Shown: positions 44,296 to 52,675 of the stretch, one piece after another
Position numbering within the stretch: the stretch's first letter is position 1
How the letters are laid out: each line of letters starts with the position of its first letter
Assembly (NCBI RefSeq): GCF_002951835.1
Contig: NZ_CP019448.1
Span: 868,001-932,000, forward strand
DNA from: Simonsiella muelleri ATCC 29453
GTDB taxonomy: Bacteria > Pseudomonadota > Gammaproteobacteria > Burkholderiales > Neisseriaceae
Length of the DNA stretch: 64,000 nt
Direction of reading: 5' to 3'
Program-made: the position numbers and the translations under genes
The notes under the pieces: generated by a model
The model's database searches: none
Seen by the model: the letters and a program-made list of their open reading frames with translations, nothing else
Told to the model about the DNA's origin: nothing

Positions 44296-45333
44296 TTATG
44301 ATTCTCCATCATTTAATAATTCCAATAAGGCTTCAATGCTTTCATCATGATCGCCATCATACCAAATTGGAAAAATATTGGATTTTTGAAGTACTTTTCT
44401 GCGAGTTGTTCGTTCTTTATCAGATAGATTTTCACAAGATAAAAAAGCATAGTGTTTAGGTAGATTATCTTTGCCTCGTTCTTCAACAATTTCTGCCATA
44501 CATTGTAATGTTCGATCTTTATCTAGGCTACAACCTAAAAATAGCAAAGATTGAGAAAATAATGATTCCATTACACAGGTTCTGAGGATATTGTGTTCGG
44601 AATAATGTCTTTGATAATCATCCTGGGTAAGTACTCTTTTGTTTTTACTTATAAATGTTCCATGTAGCTTTAAAAGAATTCGATAGCCTTCTCCAAATAA
44701 TTTTTTAAACTCTTCAGCATCAATACCACATAGTTCTTGATCAAAATGAATATCTTGATCTGCATATATTTTTTTAAGTAAATCATCGTAATTTGTTGTA
44801 ATTATGGTTTCCTTAAAAAATTCAGGTAGTCTACATATAATTCCTTGTAGTTCTCCGAGATTTGGAGATTTACCAAATTGATTTTCTAAATGTTCTTGTA
44901 GATGACCTTCATCTACATCAAATAATAATTGTGCAGCTTCTTCGTATTCTCCTTTATGAATATGTTCTTCAAAAATAGGGAAATCTGCTCCTGATTCTTT
45001 TTGTACTTCATAAAGAAAACCTTTCCATGATGGAAATCCTGAAGGCATAGAAAGTCCAGCTCCAATAAATGGGGTGAGTTTATTTCTTCTAAAGATTTCT
45101 TTTAGCTTATGGAATCGTTGTTTATTATCTGCAATTTCTAAAATCTGATTAGCAGTGTCAATTGCTTGTTGTTTACGTTGGTTTTTCCAGTCTTGAAAGG
45201 CTAACTCATAAGTTTCAGGTTCTAGTTTAGATAAAATTTGGTCCCGAAGAAAAACACTTCCTCTAATAACTATTTCTTCTCCTTCTGAATTTAATTCTTC
45301 AATGAAAAGGCGTTCTAAATAATTGTTATTCAT
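44296..45333 (-). CDS. SIR2-domain protein embedded in the type I restriction operon
   Basis: Predicted NAD-consuming defence effector with 345 residues. The first 80 residues are helical with no recognised domain. A SIR2 domain follows: TPFIGAGLS (88-96, NAD-binding glycines), TTNYD (179-183), KLHG with the expected catalytic His224, and FLGCSLDKD (266-273). The start at 45333 follows GGGGAG and overlaps the hsdS stop by 8 bases; the stop lies 1 base before hsdR, so all four proteins are translationally linked. Base composition is more AT-rich than hsdM or hsdR. SIR2 proteins in phage defence commonly deplete NAD. This protein's link to restriction is my inference from position. Confidence 0.88.
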   Translation of the reverse strand: MNNNYLERLFIEELNSEGEEIVIRGSVFLRDQILSKLEPETYELAFQDWKNQRKQQAIDTANQILEIADNKQRFHKLKEIFRRNKLTPFIGAGLSMPSGFPSWKGFLYEVQKESGADFPIFEEHIHKGEYEEAAQLLFDVDEGHLQEHLENQFGKSPNLGELQGIICRLPEFFKETIITTNYDDLLKKIYADQDIHFDQELCGIDAEEFKKLFGEGYRILLKLHGTFISKNKRVLTQDDYQRHYSEHNILRTCVMESLFSQSLLFLGCSLDKDRTLQCMAEIVEERGKDNLPKHYAFLSCENLSDKERTTRRKVLQKSNIFPIWYDGDHDESIEALLELLNDGES

Positions 45334-46726
45334 AATTCTCCCCATCTAATAATCTAGGTAGCAATAGATCTCTAGAATTAGATAAGACCTCATTTTGGTA
45401 GCTATTAAATATGGATTTATCTAGAATTTTATTTAATAACTTTTCAAAGGCTAAATGTACATCATTATTTGCTAGCAATAGTGGATATTTTAAAATATCT
45501 TTAGTGCTAATGTTTGGTTGTGCAGAACCTTGTGCAGTAAAGTCAACAAAGTTTTTGAATTCTTCTTGAATTACATTCATATATATAAAGCTATAAAATG
45601 TTTCAGATTCATTTATTTGTTTAGCTAGAAATTTAGCTACACGTTGATTCAACATAGCCCTTTTATTTGCTGGCATTCTCCCTACTTTTCCAACATAAGC
45701 GCCTGTTAGTCCAATGACAATATCTCCATCATTTAAAACAAAATTAGAACGCAAAGATAAGTTATCTTCTGAAACGAAACCATTTCCTTCAACTGTCAGA
45801 ATTTTGGATTGTATAGAGCCAATTTTTATTACTGGAATTCCACTATCAGTCCATTCTGAACTTTTAAATGCATAACCATTTTGCATTTCACAAATTTCTG
45901 AAAGTGCTGTTTGTTTCCACCCCTTCGGCACTTCAATCCCATCAACCTCCACCATCTCACACGGAAACGCTTTGGCGGTTTCGGCTAATTCGGCGTAGCG
46001 GTCAGGCTGTGTTTGTGAAAGTGCGGTCAGTTCTTCGGGTGTTTTTCCGCTGATTACCTGCATGGCTGCCAGTTCCGCTTGTTCAAGGCTCAGGCCGTTT
46101 GAAAGGGCTTGGACTTTGGCATGCACGGGGTCGAAATCGACAAACCAGCTTTTAAACATGGCTTGGGCGATTTGTTCCAAGGTTTGGTTGATTTGGGTGT
46201 TGAGGTGGATTTTACTTGATAAATGATCAAGTATTTCAATAATATAATCTTGTTCTTCTAAGGTTGGAAGATGTATTGTTAATGATTTTAATCCTGTTAT
46301 AGTCAATGCTGGCTGTGTAGAGCCAATAGTAATTTCTTTTAAAGCTTTTCTTCCAACAGGCGAAGAAAACCAGTAATAAAGATATTTACTACGCAAAATA
46401 TTATTAAATTTTCTAAACCAAGTTAGATTTCCATCTTTAAAATAAAATTCTTCTTTATAATTTACAAAATATGGAACACCTAATGTACCAACAGAGGTAA
46501 GTAAAATATCTCCATAACTAGGTGTTCCAAATTTGTTCTTTATTTCTAAAAAACGTTCTTTTGAAATAAATAACTCAGTTGTTATTTCATTTCCAGAGTT
46601 TAATTCTATAATTTCTTTTGATCTGAAAAATGGAATACCATCTTCTTGATATTCTGACCTCATAATTCTTTTACTAGAAGTAATTTCTACAAGCTCACCT
46701 AATTTATACTCTTTCCAATTACTCAT
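45326..46726 (-). CDS. hsdS: Type I restriction-modification specificity subunit
   Basis: Chooses the DNA target of the HsdM methylase and HsdR nuclease. It has 466 residues with two target-recognition domains (about 1-150 and 265-410). These are separated by a conserved helical spacer (LEEQDYIIEILDHLSSKI, then LEQIAQAMFKSWFVDFDPV). A second helix ends the protein (SNSRDLLLPRLLDGE). The recognition domains are AT-rich while the spacer is closer to hsdM in composition, as expected from domain exchange. It overlaps hsdM and the SIR2 gene by 8 bases each. The target sequence cannot be read from the protein. Confidence 0.95.
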   Translation of the reverse strand: MSNWKEYKLGELVEITSSKRIMRSEYQEDGIPFFRSKEIIELNSGNEITTELFISKERFLEIKNKFGTPSYGDILLTSVGTLGVPYFVNYKEEFYFKDGNLTWFRKFNNILRSKYLYYWFSSPVGRKALKEITIGSTQPALTITGLKSLTIHLPTLEEQDYIIEILDHLSSKIHLNTQINQTLEQIAQAMFKSWFVDFDPVHAKVQALSNGLSLEQAELAAMQVISGKTPEELTALSQTQPDRYAELAETAKAFPCEMVEVDGIEVPKGWKQTALSEICEMQNGYAFKSSEWTDSGIPVIKIGSIQSKILTVEGNGFVSEDNLSLRSNFVLNDGDIVIGLTGAYVGKVGRMPANKRAMLNQRVAKFLAKQINESETFYSFIYMNVIQEEFKNFVDFTAQGSAQPNISTKDILKYPLLLANNDVHLAFEKLLNKILDKSIFNSYQNEVLSNSRDLLLPRLLDGENYE

Positions 46727-48362
46727 ACCCCAATCCCCCTAAATTCTTCTTAATCTCTGCTTCCAATTCCGCACTTTTCGCAAATTGTTCCTTCAAAAGA
46801 GCGGTCAGATTTTGCATTTTTTCTGCAAATGGCACGCCGTCGTCTTCTTGTTCTGCGGTGCCGACGTAGCGCCCCGGTGTGAGGACGAAGTCGTTGTCTG
46901 CAATCTCTTCTAAAGTCGCGGATTTGCAGAAAGTGGCTTGGTCTTCGTAGCCGTCTGATGTTTGCCAAGTGTGGAGGGTGTTGGCAATTTTGGCGATGTC
47001 GTCAGTGGTGAAATCGCGCAATACGCGGTCTTTCATATAGCCGATTTGGCGGGCGTCGATAAACAACACTTCGCCTTTGCGCTTTTTGTTGCGGTTTAAA
47101 AACCAAATACAGGCGGGGATTTGGGTGTTGGTGAAGAGCTGGCCGGGCAGGGCGACCATACATTCGACCAAGTCGGCATTGATGATGGCTTTGCGGATTT
47201 CGCCTTCGTTGTTGGTTTGGCTGCTCATGGAGCCGTTGGCAAGCAATAATGCCATTTTGCCGTTGGGCGAGAGGTGGTAAATCATGTGTTGCAGCCAAGC
47301 GAAGTTGGCGTTGCCTTTGGGCGGCGTGCCGTATGCCCAACGTGGATCATCGGCAAGGGATTCGCTCCACCAATCGCTGATGTTGAATGGCGGGTTTGCC
47401 ATGATGAAATCCATCTTTTTGTCGATGTGTTGCGGCTGGGTGAAGCTATCGGCGTTGTGTTTGCCGAAGTCGTAATCAATGCCGCGGATGGCCATATTCA
47501 TGGCGGCGAGTTTCCAGGTGGTCGGGTTGAATTCTTGCCCGTAGATAGACACGTTGTTGATGTTGCCTTGATGGGCGGTAATAAAGCGTTCGGTTTGCAC
47601 GAAAAAGCCGCCACTGCCCATGGCCGGGTCATACACGCGGCCGGAGTATGGCTCGAGCATTTCGACAATCAGGGAAACTATGGATTTCGGCGTGAAATAT
47701 TGGCCGCCGCGTTTGCCTTCTGCTTGGGCAAAGCGACCGAGGAAGTATTCGTAAACGTGGCCGAGAATGTCTTTTGCGCCTAAATGTACGGGCTCGCCGT
47801 TGTAAGTCGGACGGGTAAAGTTGGTATCGGAGAAGAGGATAATCAGTCCGCGCAGGGTGTCTTCGTTTACGGCATAGCCGCTGATGCGTTGAAGTACGCC
47901 TTTGAGTTTTTCGTTGTCTTTTTCAATGGCATCGAAGGCATCGTCAATCAGTTTGGCTACGCCGGAAAATTTCCCTCCCCAAGGCAGCTCTGCGCCGATG
48001 TTTAAGATAGAAACGGCTTTAATCTCATCCCAACGGGCTTGCTGCGGCACCCAGAACACATTGTCGGCAGTGTAGTAGTCGCGGTTTTCCAGTTCGATGG
48101 TTAAGGCTTCTTGATATTCTTCGTCCGTATCGTAAAAAGCGCGGTCAAGATAGAGTGGATTTTCGGGATTGCTCAGTTCTGCCTGAATTTTTTCTTGCTG
48201 ATGGGTGAAGCTGTCGGAGATGTATTTCAGGAAGATGAGGCCGAGTACGATGTGTTTGTAATTGGCAGCATCAAGCTGCTGGCGCAGTTTATCGGCAGAT
48301 GACCAAAGTTTTTCATCTAGATCATTTAGGAAAGCTTGTTCAAGCATGGGCTTTGTCGGCAT
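46719..48362 (-). CDS. hsdM: Type I restriction-modification methylase subunit
   Basis: N6-adenine methylase subunit with 547 residues. An HsdM N-terminal helical domain (about 15-150) precedes the methylase domain, with SAM-binding motif I DPAMGSGGF (245-253) and catalytic motif IV NPPF (323-326). It is the first gene of the hsd operon and visibly the most G+C-rich gene in the window, unlike its AT-rich neighbours. No uptake sequence lies within it. Confidence 0.96.
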   Translation of the reverse strand: MPTKPMLEQAFLNDLDEKLWSSADKLRQQLDAANYKHIVLGLIFLKYISDSFTHQQEKIQAELSNPENPLYLDRAFYDTDEEYQEALTIELENRDYYTADNVFWVPQQARWDEIKAVSILNIGAELPWGGKFSGVAKLIDDAFDAIEKDNEKLKGVLQRISGYAVNEDTLRGLIILFSDTNFTRPTYNGEPVHLGAKDILGHVYEYFLGRFAQAEGKRGGQYFTPKSIVSLIVEMLEPYSGRVYDPAMGSGGFFVQTERFITAHQGNINNVSIYGQEFNPTTWKLAAMNMAIRGIDYDFGKHNADSFTQPQHIDKKMDFIMANPPFNISDWWSESLADDPRWAYGTPPKGNANFAWLQHMIYHLSPNGKMALLLANGSMSSQTNNEGEIRKAIINADLVECMVALPGQLFTNTQIPACIWFLNRNKKRKGEVLFIDARQIGYMKDRVLRDFTTDDIAKIANTLHTWQTSDGYEDQATFCKSATLEEIADNDFVLTPGRYVGTAEQEDDGVPFAEKMQNLTALLKEQFAKSAELEAEIKKNLGGLGYE

Positions 48363-48470
48363 GATTATTAACGTATCCTTTAAAATATTGTAAAACGATT
48401 TGGTGATACTTCGAAAGTATGATACCTAAAAATTAAGCACTAAACATATTTTGTTTATACTTGCATCGTT

Positions 48471-48539
48471 GGCAACGAGAGCAAAAAAGTTTTATCTGTA
48501 TTTTCACACCTTACAAGATACACTTTTTACCTCGTTGCC
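48471..48539. repeat. Inverted repeat upstream of hsdM
   Basis: GGCAACGAGAGCAAAAAAGT (48471-48490) faces ACTTTTTACCTCGTTGCC (48522-48539), forming a long imperfect stem. AACGAGAGCAAA recurs at 53782-53793 beside another inverted repeat, so this is probably a further small repeat family. A family D end (GATCCTGTATTCAA) follows at about 48550. It may mark the edge of the hsd island. Confidence 0.5.
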
Positions 48540-48559
48540 TCTTGTTTAAGATCCTGTAT

Positions 48560-49807
48560 TCAATCATCAAAACGTTTGAATACCAATGTGCCATTTGTGC
48601 CACCAAAACCAAATGAATTGCTGGCAACCGCGTTGATTGTCAATTTACGCGCTTCGTTGGCGCAATAATCCAAATCACAACCTGCATCAAAATCTTGGTT
48701 CACCAAATTAATCGTTGGTGGGACGATTTGGTCACGGATTGCCAAAACGCTGTAGACTGCCTCCACTCCACCTGCTGCACCGAGCAAATGTCCAGTCATG
48801 GATTTGGTTGAACTCACGACTAATTTTTTTGCGTGTTCGCCAAATACGGATTTAGTGGCGTTGGTTTCATTGGCATCGCCCAATGGGGTCGATGTGCCGT
48901 GTGCGTTTACATAATTGATTTCGCTAACGGGTAAACCGCTGTCTTTGATGGCGCGAGACAATGCTAAAGCTGGGCCTTCTGCGTTGGGTGCAGTGATGTG
49001 ATATGCATCTGAACTTGCACCAAATCCAACCAATTCCGCGTAAATTTTCGCATGACGGCGTTTGGCATGTTCTAATTCTTCCAATACCAAAATCCCCGCG
49101 CCTTCGCCCATCACAAAGCCATCGCGGTCTTTGTCCCAAGGACGTGATGCGATTTCGGGGTCGTCATTGCGTGTGGATAAGGCTTTCATGGCCGCAAATC
49201 CACCAATGCCCAACGTGCAAACCGCGCTTTCTGCACCACCTGCAATCATCACGTCCACATCGCCGTATTTGATTAAACGTGCAGATTCGCCAATGGCGTG
49301 TGTGCCAGATGCACATGCTGATACGATGCCGTAATTGTGTCCGCGATAGCCTTTTAAGATGGTAACGTGTCCCGAAATTAAATTAATCAGGCAACCAGGG
49401 ATAAAAAATGGGTTAATTTTGCGTCCGCCATGTGCGACTACGCCACGCGCTGTGTCTTCAATCAAAGGCAAACCACCCACGCCCGAGCCGATGTTCACGC
49501 CTACGCGGTCTTTGTCTAATTCGGTGAATTCGTCCAATTTGGCATCTGTGATGGCTTGCAGTGCGCCAGCGATGCCGTAATGAATGAATGTATCCATTCG
49601 GCGAGCGTCTTTTGGGGGTAAATATTGTGTTATATCAAAGTCTTTTACTTCGCCTGCAATTTGGCATGTTAATTCTGATGCATCAAATTTGGTGATTTTG
49701 CCAATACCACTTTTGCCAGCGAGCAGATTTTGCCATGCGGTTTCCACATTATTACCTACGGGGGAAATTTGCCCTAAGCCTGTGATGACTACACGTCTTT
49801 GATTCAT
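48560..49807 (-). CDS. fabF: 3-oxoacyl-[acyl-carrier-protein] synthase II
   Basis: Condensing enzyme elongating fatty acids on acyl carrier protein. It has 415 residues. The catalytic Cys lies in SACASGTHAIGESARLI, with the two histidines in NAHGTSTPLGD and KSMTGHLLGAAGG. SNSFGFGGTNG ends the core. It lies downstream of acpP across a gap containing a terminator hairpin and an uptake sequence. Confidence 0.97.
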   Translation of the reverse strand: MNQRRVVITGLGQISPVGNNVETAWQNLLAGKSGIGKITKFDASELTCQIAGEVKDFDITQYLPPKDARRMDTFIHYGIAGALQAITDAKLDEFTELDKDRVGVNIGSGVGGLPLIEDTARGVVAHGGRKINPFFIPGCLINLISGHVTILKGYRGHNYGIVSACASGTHAIGESARLIKYGDVDVMIAGGAESAVCTLGIGGFAAMKALSTRNDDPEIASRPWDKDRDGFVMGEGAGILVLEELEHAKRRHAKIYAELVGFGASSDAYHITAPNAEGPALALSRAIKDSGLPVSEINYVNAHGTSTPLGDANETNATKSVFGEHAKKLVVSSTKSMTGHLLGAAGGVEAVYSVLAIRDQIVPPTINLVNQDFDAGCDLDYCANEARKLTINAVASNSFGFGGTNGTLVFKRFDD

Positions 49808-49909
49808 GATGTTTCTCTTTAATTAAAATAATGGAGTGATTGGGTAACTGATTTTCAGGCTGCCTGAAAATTAGATAAATTAACCTAAAAAAATTTGTCT
49901 AGAAAAAAA

Positions 49910-49943
49910 CCTCTGATTGACAGCATGAGCCGTTAATCAGAGG
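49910..49943 (-). terminator. Terminator between acpP and fabF
   Basis: On the minus strand CCTCTGATT and AATCAGAGG pair and are followed by a run of seven T. It would end most acpP transcripts and let only a fraction reach fabF, matching the much higher demand for acyl carrier protein. Confidence 0.8.
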
Positions 49944-49965
49944 CTGTGGACGCATAAATTATGAA

Positions 49966-50199
49966 TTAGGCTTGTTTAGCGTTTACATAATCAATCGCAG
50001 CTTGAACAGTTGTGATTTTTTCTGCATCTTCGTCAGGGATTTCGCAACCGAATGCTTCTTCCAAAGCCATTACCAATTCTACGGTATCCAAAGAATCTGC
50101 GCCCAAATCATCTTGGAAAGAAGATTCGTTTTTTACTTCATCAATAGAAACGCCCAATTGTTCAGCGACGATATCTTTAACTTGTTGTTCAATTGACAT
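49966..50199 (-). CDS. acpP: Acyl carrier protein
   Basis: Carries growing acyl chains on a phosphopantetheine arm. It has 77 residues, normal length. The attachment serine is in LGADSLDTVELVMALEE (about residue 36). Acidic throughout, with the final YVNAKQA typical of betaproteobacteria. It is followed by a strong terminator and then fabF. Confidence 0.98.
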   Translation of the reverse strand: MSIEQQVKDIVAEQLGVSIDEVKNESSFQDDLGADSLDTVELVMALEEAFGCEIPDEDAEKITTVQAAIDYVNAKQA

Positions 50200-50354
50200 A
50201 ATAATTTATCCTTAAAATAAGAGAATAGGAGATGACATTTAGAGTATGCCACCTAAATATAGAATAGGTGAATTCTATCCGTTTTTCGGCGAATTTGGTA
50301 GCGTTTCGCGCAAAATATTGTTAAATCTTGTTTCAGGCAGCCTGAAAATGTGGT

Positions 50355-50621
50355 TTATTTTGGTACATAACCTTGCACTTGATCTGCACCTTCGCCGAAG
50401 AAATAATTTTCCATTTGTTGTGCCAAATATTCGCGTGCGCGTGGGTCGGCCAATGACAAACGGTTTTCATTAATGAGCATGGTTTGATGGCGTTTCCATG
50501 CGTCCCACGCTTCTTGCGATACGTTTTCAAAAATGCGTTTGCCTAATTCATTCGGTAGCGGTGGAAATTTTAATCCAACAGCTTCTTTGCCCAATTTGAT
50601 GCAATTGACCATGCGAGTCAT
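50355..50621 (-). CDS. yggX: Probable Fe(II)-trafficking protein YggX
   Basis: Small iron-handling and oxidative-protection protein. The start at 50619-50621 gives 88 residues, close to the usual 90, and begins MTRMVNCIKLGKEAVGL. The conserved Cys (residue 7) and FPPLPNELGKRIFENVSQEAWDAW are diagnostic. A longer in-frame start at 50657 is unlikely. It lies 20 bases before an uptake sequence and 56 bases from the SDR gene. Confidence 0.93.
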   Translation of the reverse strand: MTRMVNCIKLGKEAVGLKFPPLPNELGKRIFENVSQEAWDAWKRHQTMLINENRLSLADPRAREYLAQQMENYFFGEGADQVQGYVPK

Positions 50622-50677
50622 GATGTGTCCTTTGACAGAAAAAGATGATGTTAGCAAATTTCAGGCAGCCTGAAAAA

Positions 50678-51544
50678 TTATTTAAATAATGATGTGATTT
50701 TGCTGAAGAACCCTGATTCCTCTTGTGGTGCAGGTTGGGGAGCAAAATCGGCGGGTTTGGGTTCAACAACTGGTGGTGGCGGAGGTGGTGTGTCTTTGTA
50801 CACTTGCATACCTGCCCAAGATTGTGTGGTTGGCATTAATTCAATGGTGTTGACGTTCATGTGTGCTGGGCGTTGGTAGAGCCACAACGCAGTTTGAGCG
50901 ATGTCTTCGCTGGTGAGTGCGTTGGCGTACTCATATAATTGGGCGGCGCGTTTATCGTCGCCTTTGAAGCGCACATTGGAGAATTCTGAACCCTCAACCA
51001 ATCCTGGTTCAATATTGGTTACGCGTACACCTGTGCCATGCAAATCGGCGCGTAAATTCAAACTGAATTGACGAACATAGGCTTTGGTTGCGCCGTATAC
51101 ATTGCTGCCTGCATAGGGATAATTACCCGCGATAGAACCCATATTAATGATGTAACCACGTTTGTTTTCCACCATTTTGGGCAAAATTTGGCGTGTTAGA
51201 TAAGTTAAACCAATAATATTGGTCTGAATCATGGTTTCCCAATCGGTAAAATCGGCTTGGTCTGCGCGGTCTAAACCCAATGCCAAACCTGCGTTATTAA
51301 TCAAACAATCAATTTCGCGGAAATATTCGGGCAGCGTTTGAATGTGGGCTAAGGCAGCTTGAATGTCATCTTTACTGGTCATATCCATGGTAATGGGCTG
51401 AAAACGATCGCCGAGTTTGGCGTGTAAATCTGCCAATTTTTCGGTACGCCGTGCCGTGCCAATTACCAAATAACCCGCTTGTACAAAAGCTGTTGCCATT
51501 GCTGCACCAAAACCTGATGATGCACCCGTGATTAAAATTGCCAT
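50678..51544 (-). CDS. Short-chain dehydrogenase (YdfG-like) with a proline-rich tail
   Basis: NADP-dependent oxidoreductase probably acting on 3-hydroxy acids or serine-like alcohols. It has 288 residues. The cofactor motif is TGASSGFG near residue 6, followed by NNAG, and the catalytic YxxxK is in YGATK. The YdfG-type enzyme is about 250 residues; here some 40 more follow, with six consecutive prolines and an ending SGFFSKITSLFK that could form an amphipathic membrane-binding helix. The tail is unusual for the family. The substrate is inferred from family only. Confidence 0.88.
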   Translation of the reverse strand: MAILITGASSGFGAAMATAFVQAGYLVIGTARRTEKLADLHAKLGDRFQPITMDMTSKDDIQAALAHIQTLPEYFREIDCLINNAGLALGLDRADQADFTDWETMIQTNIIGLTYLTRQILPKMVENKRGYIINMGSIAGNYPYAGSNVYGATKAYVRQFSLNLRADLHGTGVRVTNIEPGLVEGSEFSNVRFKGDDKRAAQLYEYANALTSEDIAQTALWLYQRPAHMNVNTIELMPTTQSWAGMQVYKDTPPPPPPVVEPKPADFAPQPAPQEESGFFSKITSLFK

Positions 51545-51661
51545 GATAAAATCTCCTTAAAAAATTAATCATGATAATATTCAGGCTGCCTGAAATACGG
51601 CAGAAACTCAAATTATCATAACACGATTCACACCATTTTTCATTTTAAGGTAATTTTTCTC

Positions 51662-52117
51662 ATGAACAAAATCACTTTACTTATTCTGACAGCTTTATTG
51701 GCGGCGTGTTCTTCGGGAGCAGGCGGCGAGCAGGGGGGCGCAAAAGGCAATATTTCCGATAGCCGTACCACTGCATTCAAATCATTTATGCCCACTTTTT
51801 CCGATATGCGAAAAATGGCAAATGGCGACATGGCTTTTGAACCCGAAGCGTTTAAAGCCAAAGCCGCACAATTTGCCAAAGAAGCGCGTGAACCATTTGA
51901 ATATTTTCAAAATGACCCAAATGGTAATGGCGATGCGTTGCCTGTGATTTGGCAAAAACCTGCTGAATTTAAAGCACAACAAGACAAATTTTTTGCGGCA
52001 GTGGATAAATTAAACACAGTTGCGCAAACGGGCAAATTAGATGACATTAAGGTAGCTGTGGGTGATGTGGGCGCAAATTGTAAAGCGTGCCATGAATCAT
52101 TTCGTGTTGCTAAGTAA
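51662..52117 (+). CDS. Cytochrome c'-like (class II) lipoprotein
   Basis: Periplasmic haem protein with 151 residues. The signal and lipobox LAAC (Cys16) anchor it to a membrane. A four-helix bundle ends in the covalent haem site CKACH (140-144), placed at the C-terminus as in cytochrome c'. In Neisseria, cytochrome c' helps resist nitric oxide; the same role is likely here. It stands alone, divergent from the SDR gene. Confidence 0.9.
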   Translation: MNKITLLILTALLAACSSGAGGEQGGAKGNISDSRTTAFKSFMPTFSDMRKMANGDMAFEPEAFKAKAAQFAKEAREPFEYFQNDPNGNGDALPVIWQKPAEFKAQQDKFFAAVDKLNTVAQTGKLDDIKVAVGDVGANCKACHESFRVAK

Positions 52118-52185
52118 CTGAATTGTAAAATAAAAAATTTTCAAGCTGCCTGAAAAATAGGTAGTCTGAAAGTTTTTTAATTCAA

Positions 52186-52632
52186 TCAATCGGATAAGCG
52201 CAATAATTTGACCAAAATGCCCAAACCCAACACCGTTTCCAGTAAATAAGTGATGCTGGAGACACCGTGCCACGTTTGGAATGTGCCGCCAAACCAGTTG
52301 ACCAAAAATGGTGTTTGGTTATTTTTCAGCGCAGCGATGGTGGGGGCGAATAAAAATTCACTTATTAATATCAAAACTAATAAAAGACCAATCCATTTGC
52401 GGGTGTGTTTGTTTGCGCTGCCATGTTCCCATGCTGAAGTGCGTCCAACAGCCATAAACGCCCAACCCCAAGCAAATAATCCTAAATAATGAACAATATG
52501 GAATAATTCACCAGCCAATTGCCCAGCTTGCATTTTTTCCAAATTTGCAAATAAAATCGGCGCAACCACATAACCCACGCCAATTTGTACTCCCAACCAC
52601 ACGCTCATTAATAACGCAGCTACTCGTTTCAT
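52186..52632 (-). CDS. DUF4149-type integral membrane protein
   Basis: Function unknown. It has 148 residues and about four membrane segments. The N-terminal WLGVQIGVGYVVAPILFANL and the middle segment HIVHYLGLFAWGW resemble the DUF4149 (TMEM205-like) family. The last segment is LETVLGLGILVKLL. It precedes nusB after a 43-base-scale gap with an uptake sequence and reads in the same direction. Confidence 0.8.
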   Translation of the reverse strand: MKRVAALLMSVWLGVQIGVGYVVAPILFANLEKMQAGQLAGELFHIVHYLGLFAWGWAFMAVGRTSAWEHGSANKHTRKWIGLLLVLILISEFLFAPTIAALKNNQTPFLVNWFGGTFQTWHGVSSITYLLETVLGLGILVKLLRLSD

Positions 52633-52675
52633 TAATATATCCTTAACTGGTTTTCAGGCAGCCTGAAATCATGAT

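Noticed and set aside
45326..46726. Phase-variable or invertible hsdS
   Set aside because: There is only one hsdS, with no inverted partial copy, recombinase gene or long homopolymer tract nearby.
47274..47783. 169-codon plus-strand frame opposite hsdM
   Set aside because: It is a shadow of the G+C-rich hsdM gene, without a ribosome site or recognisable domain.
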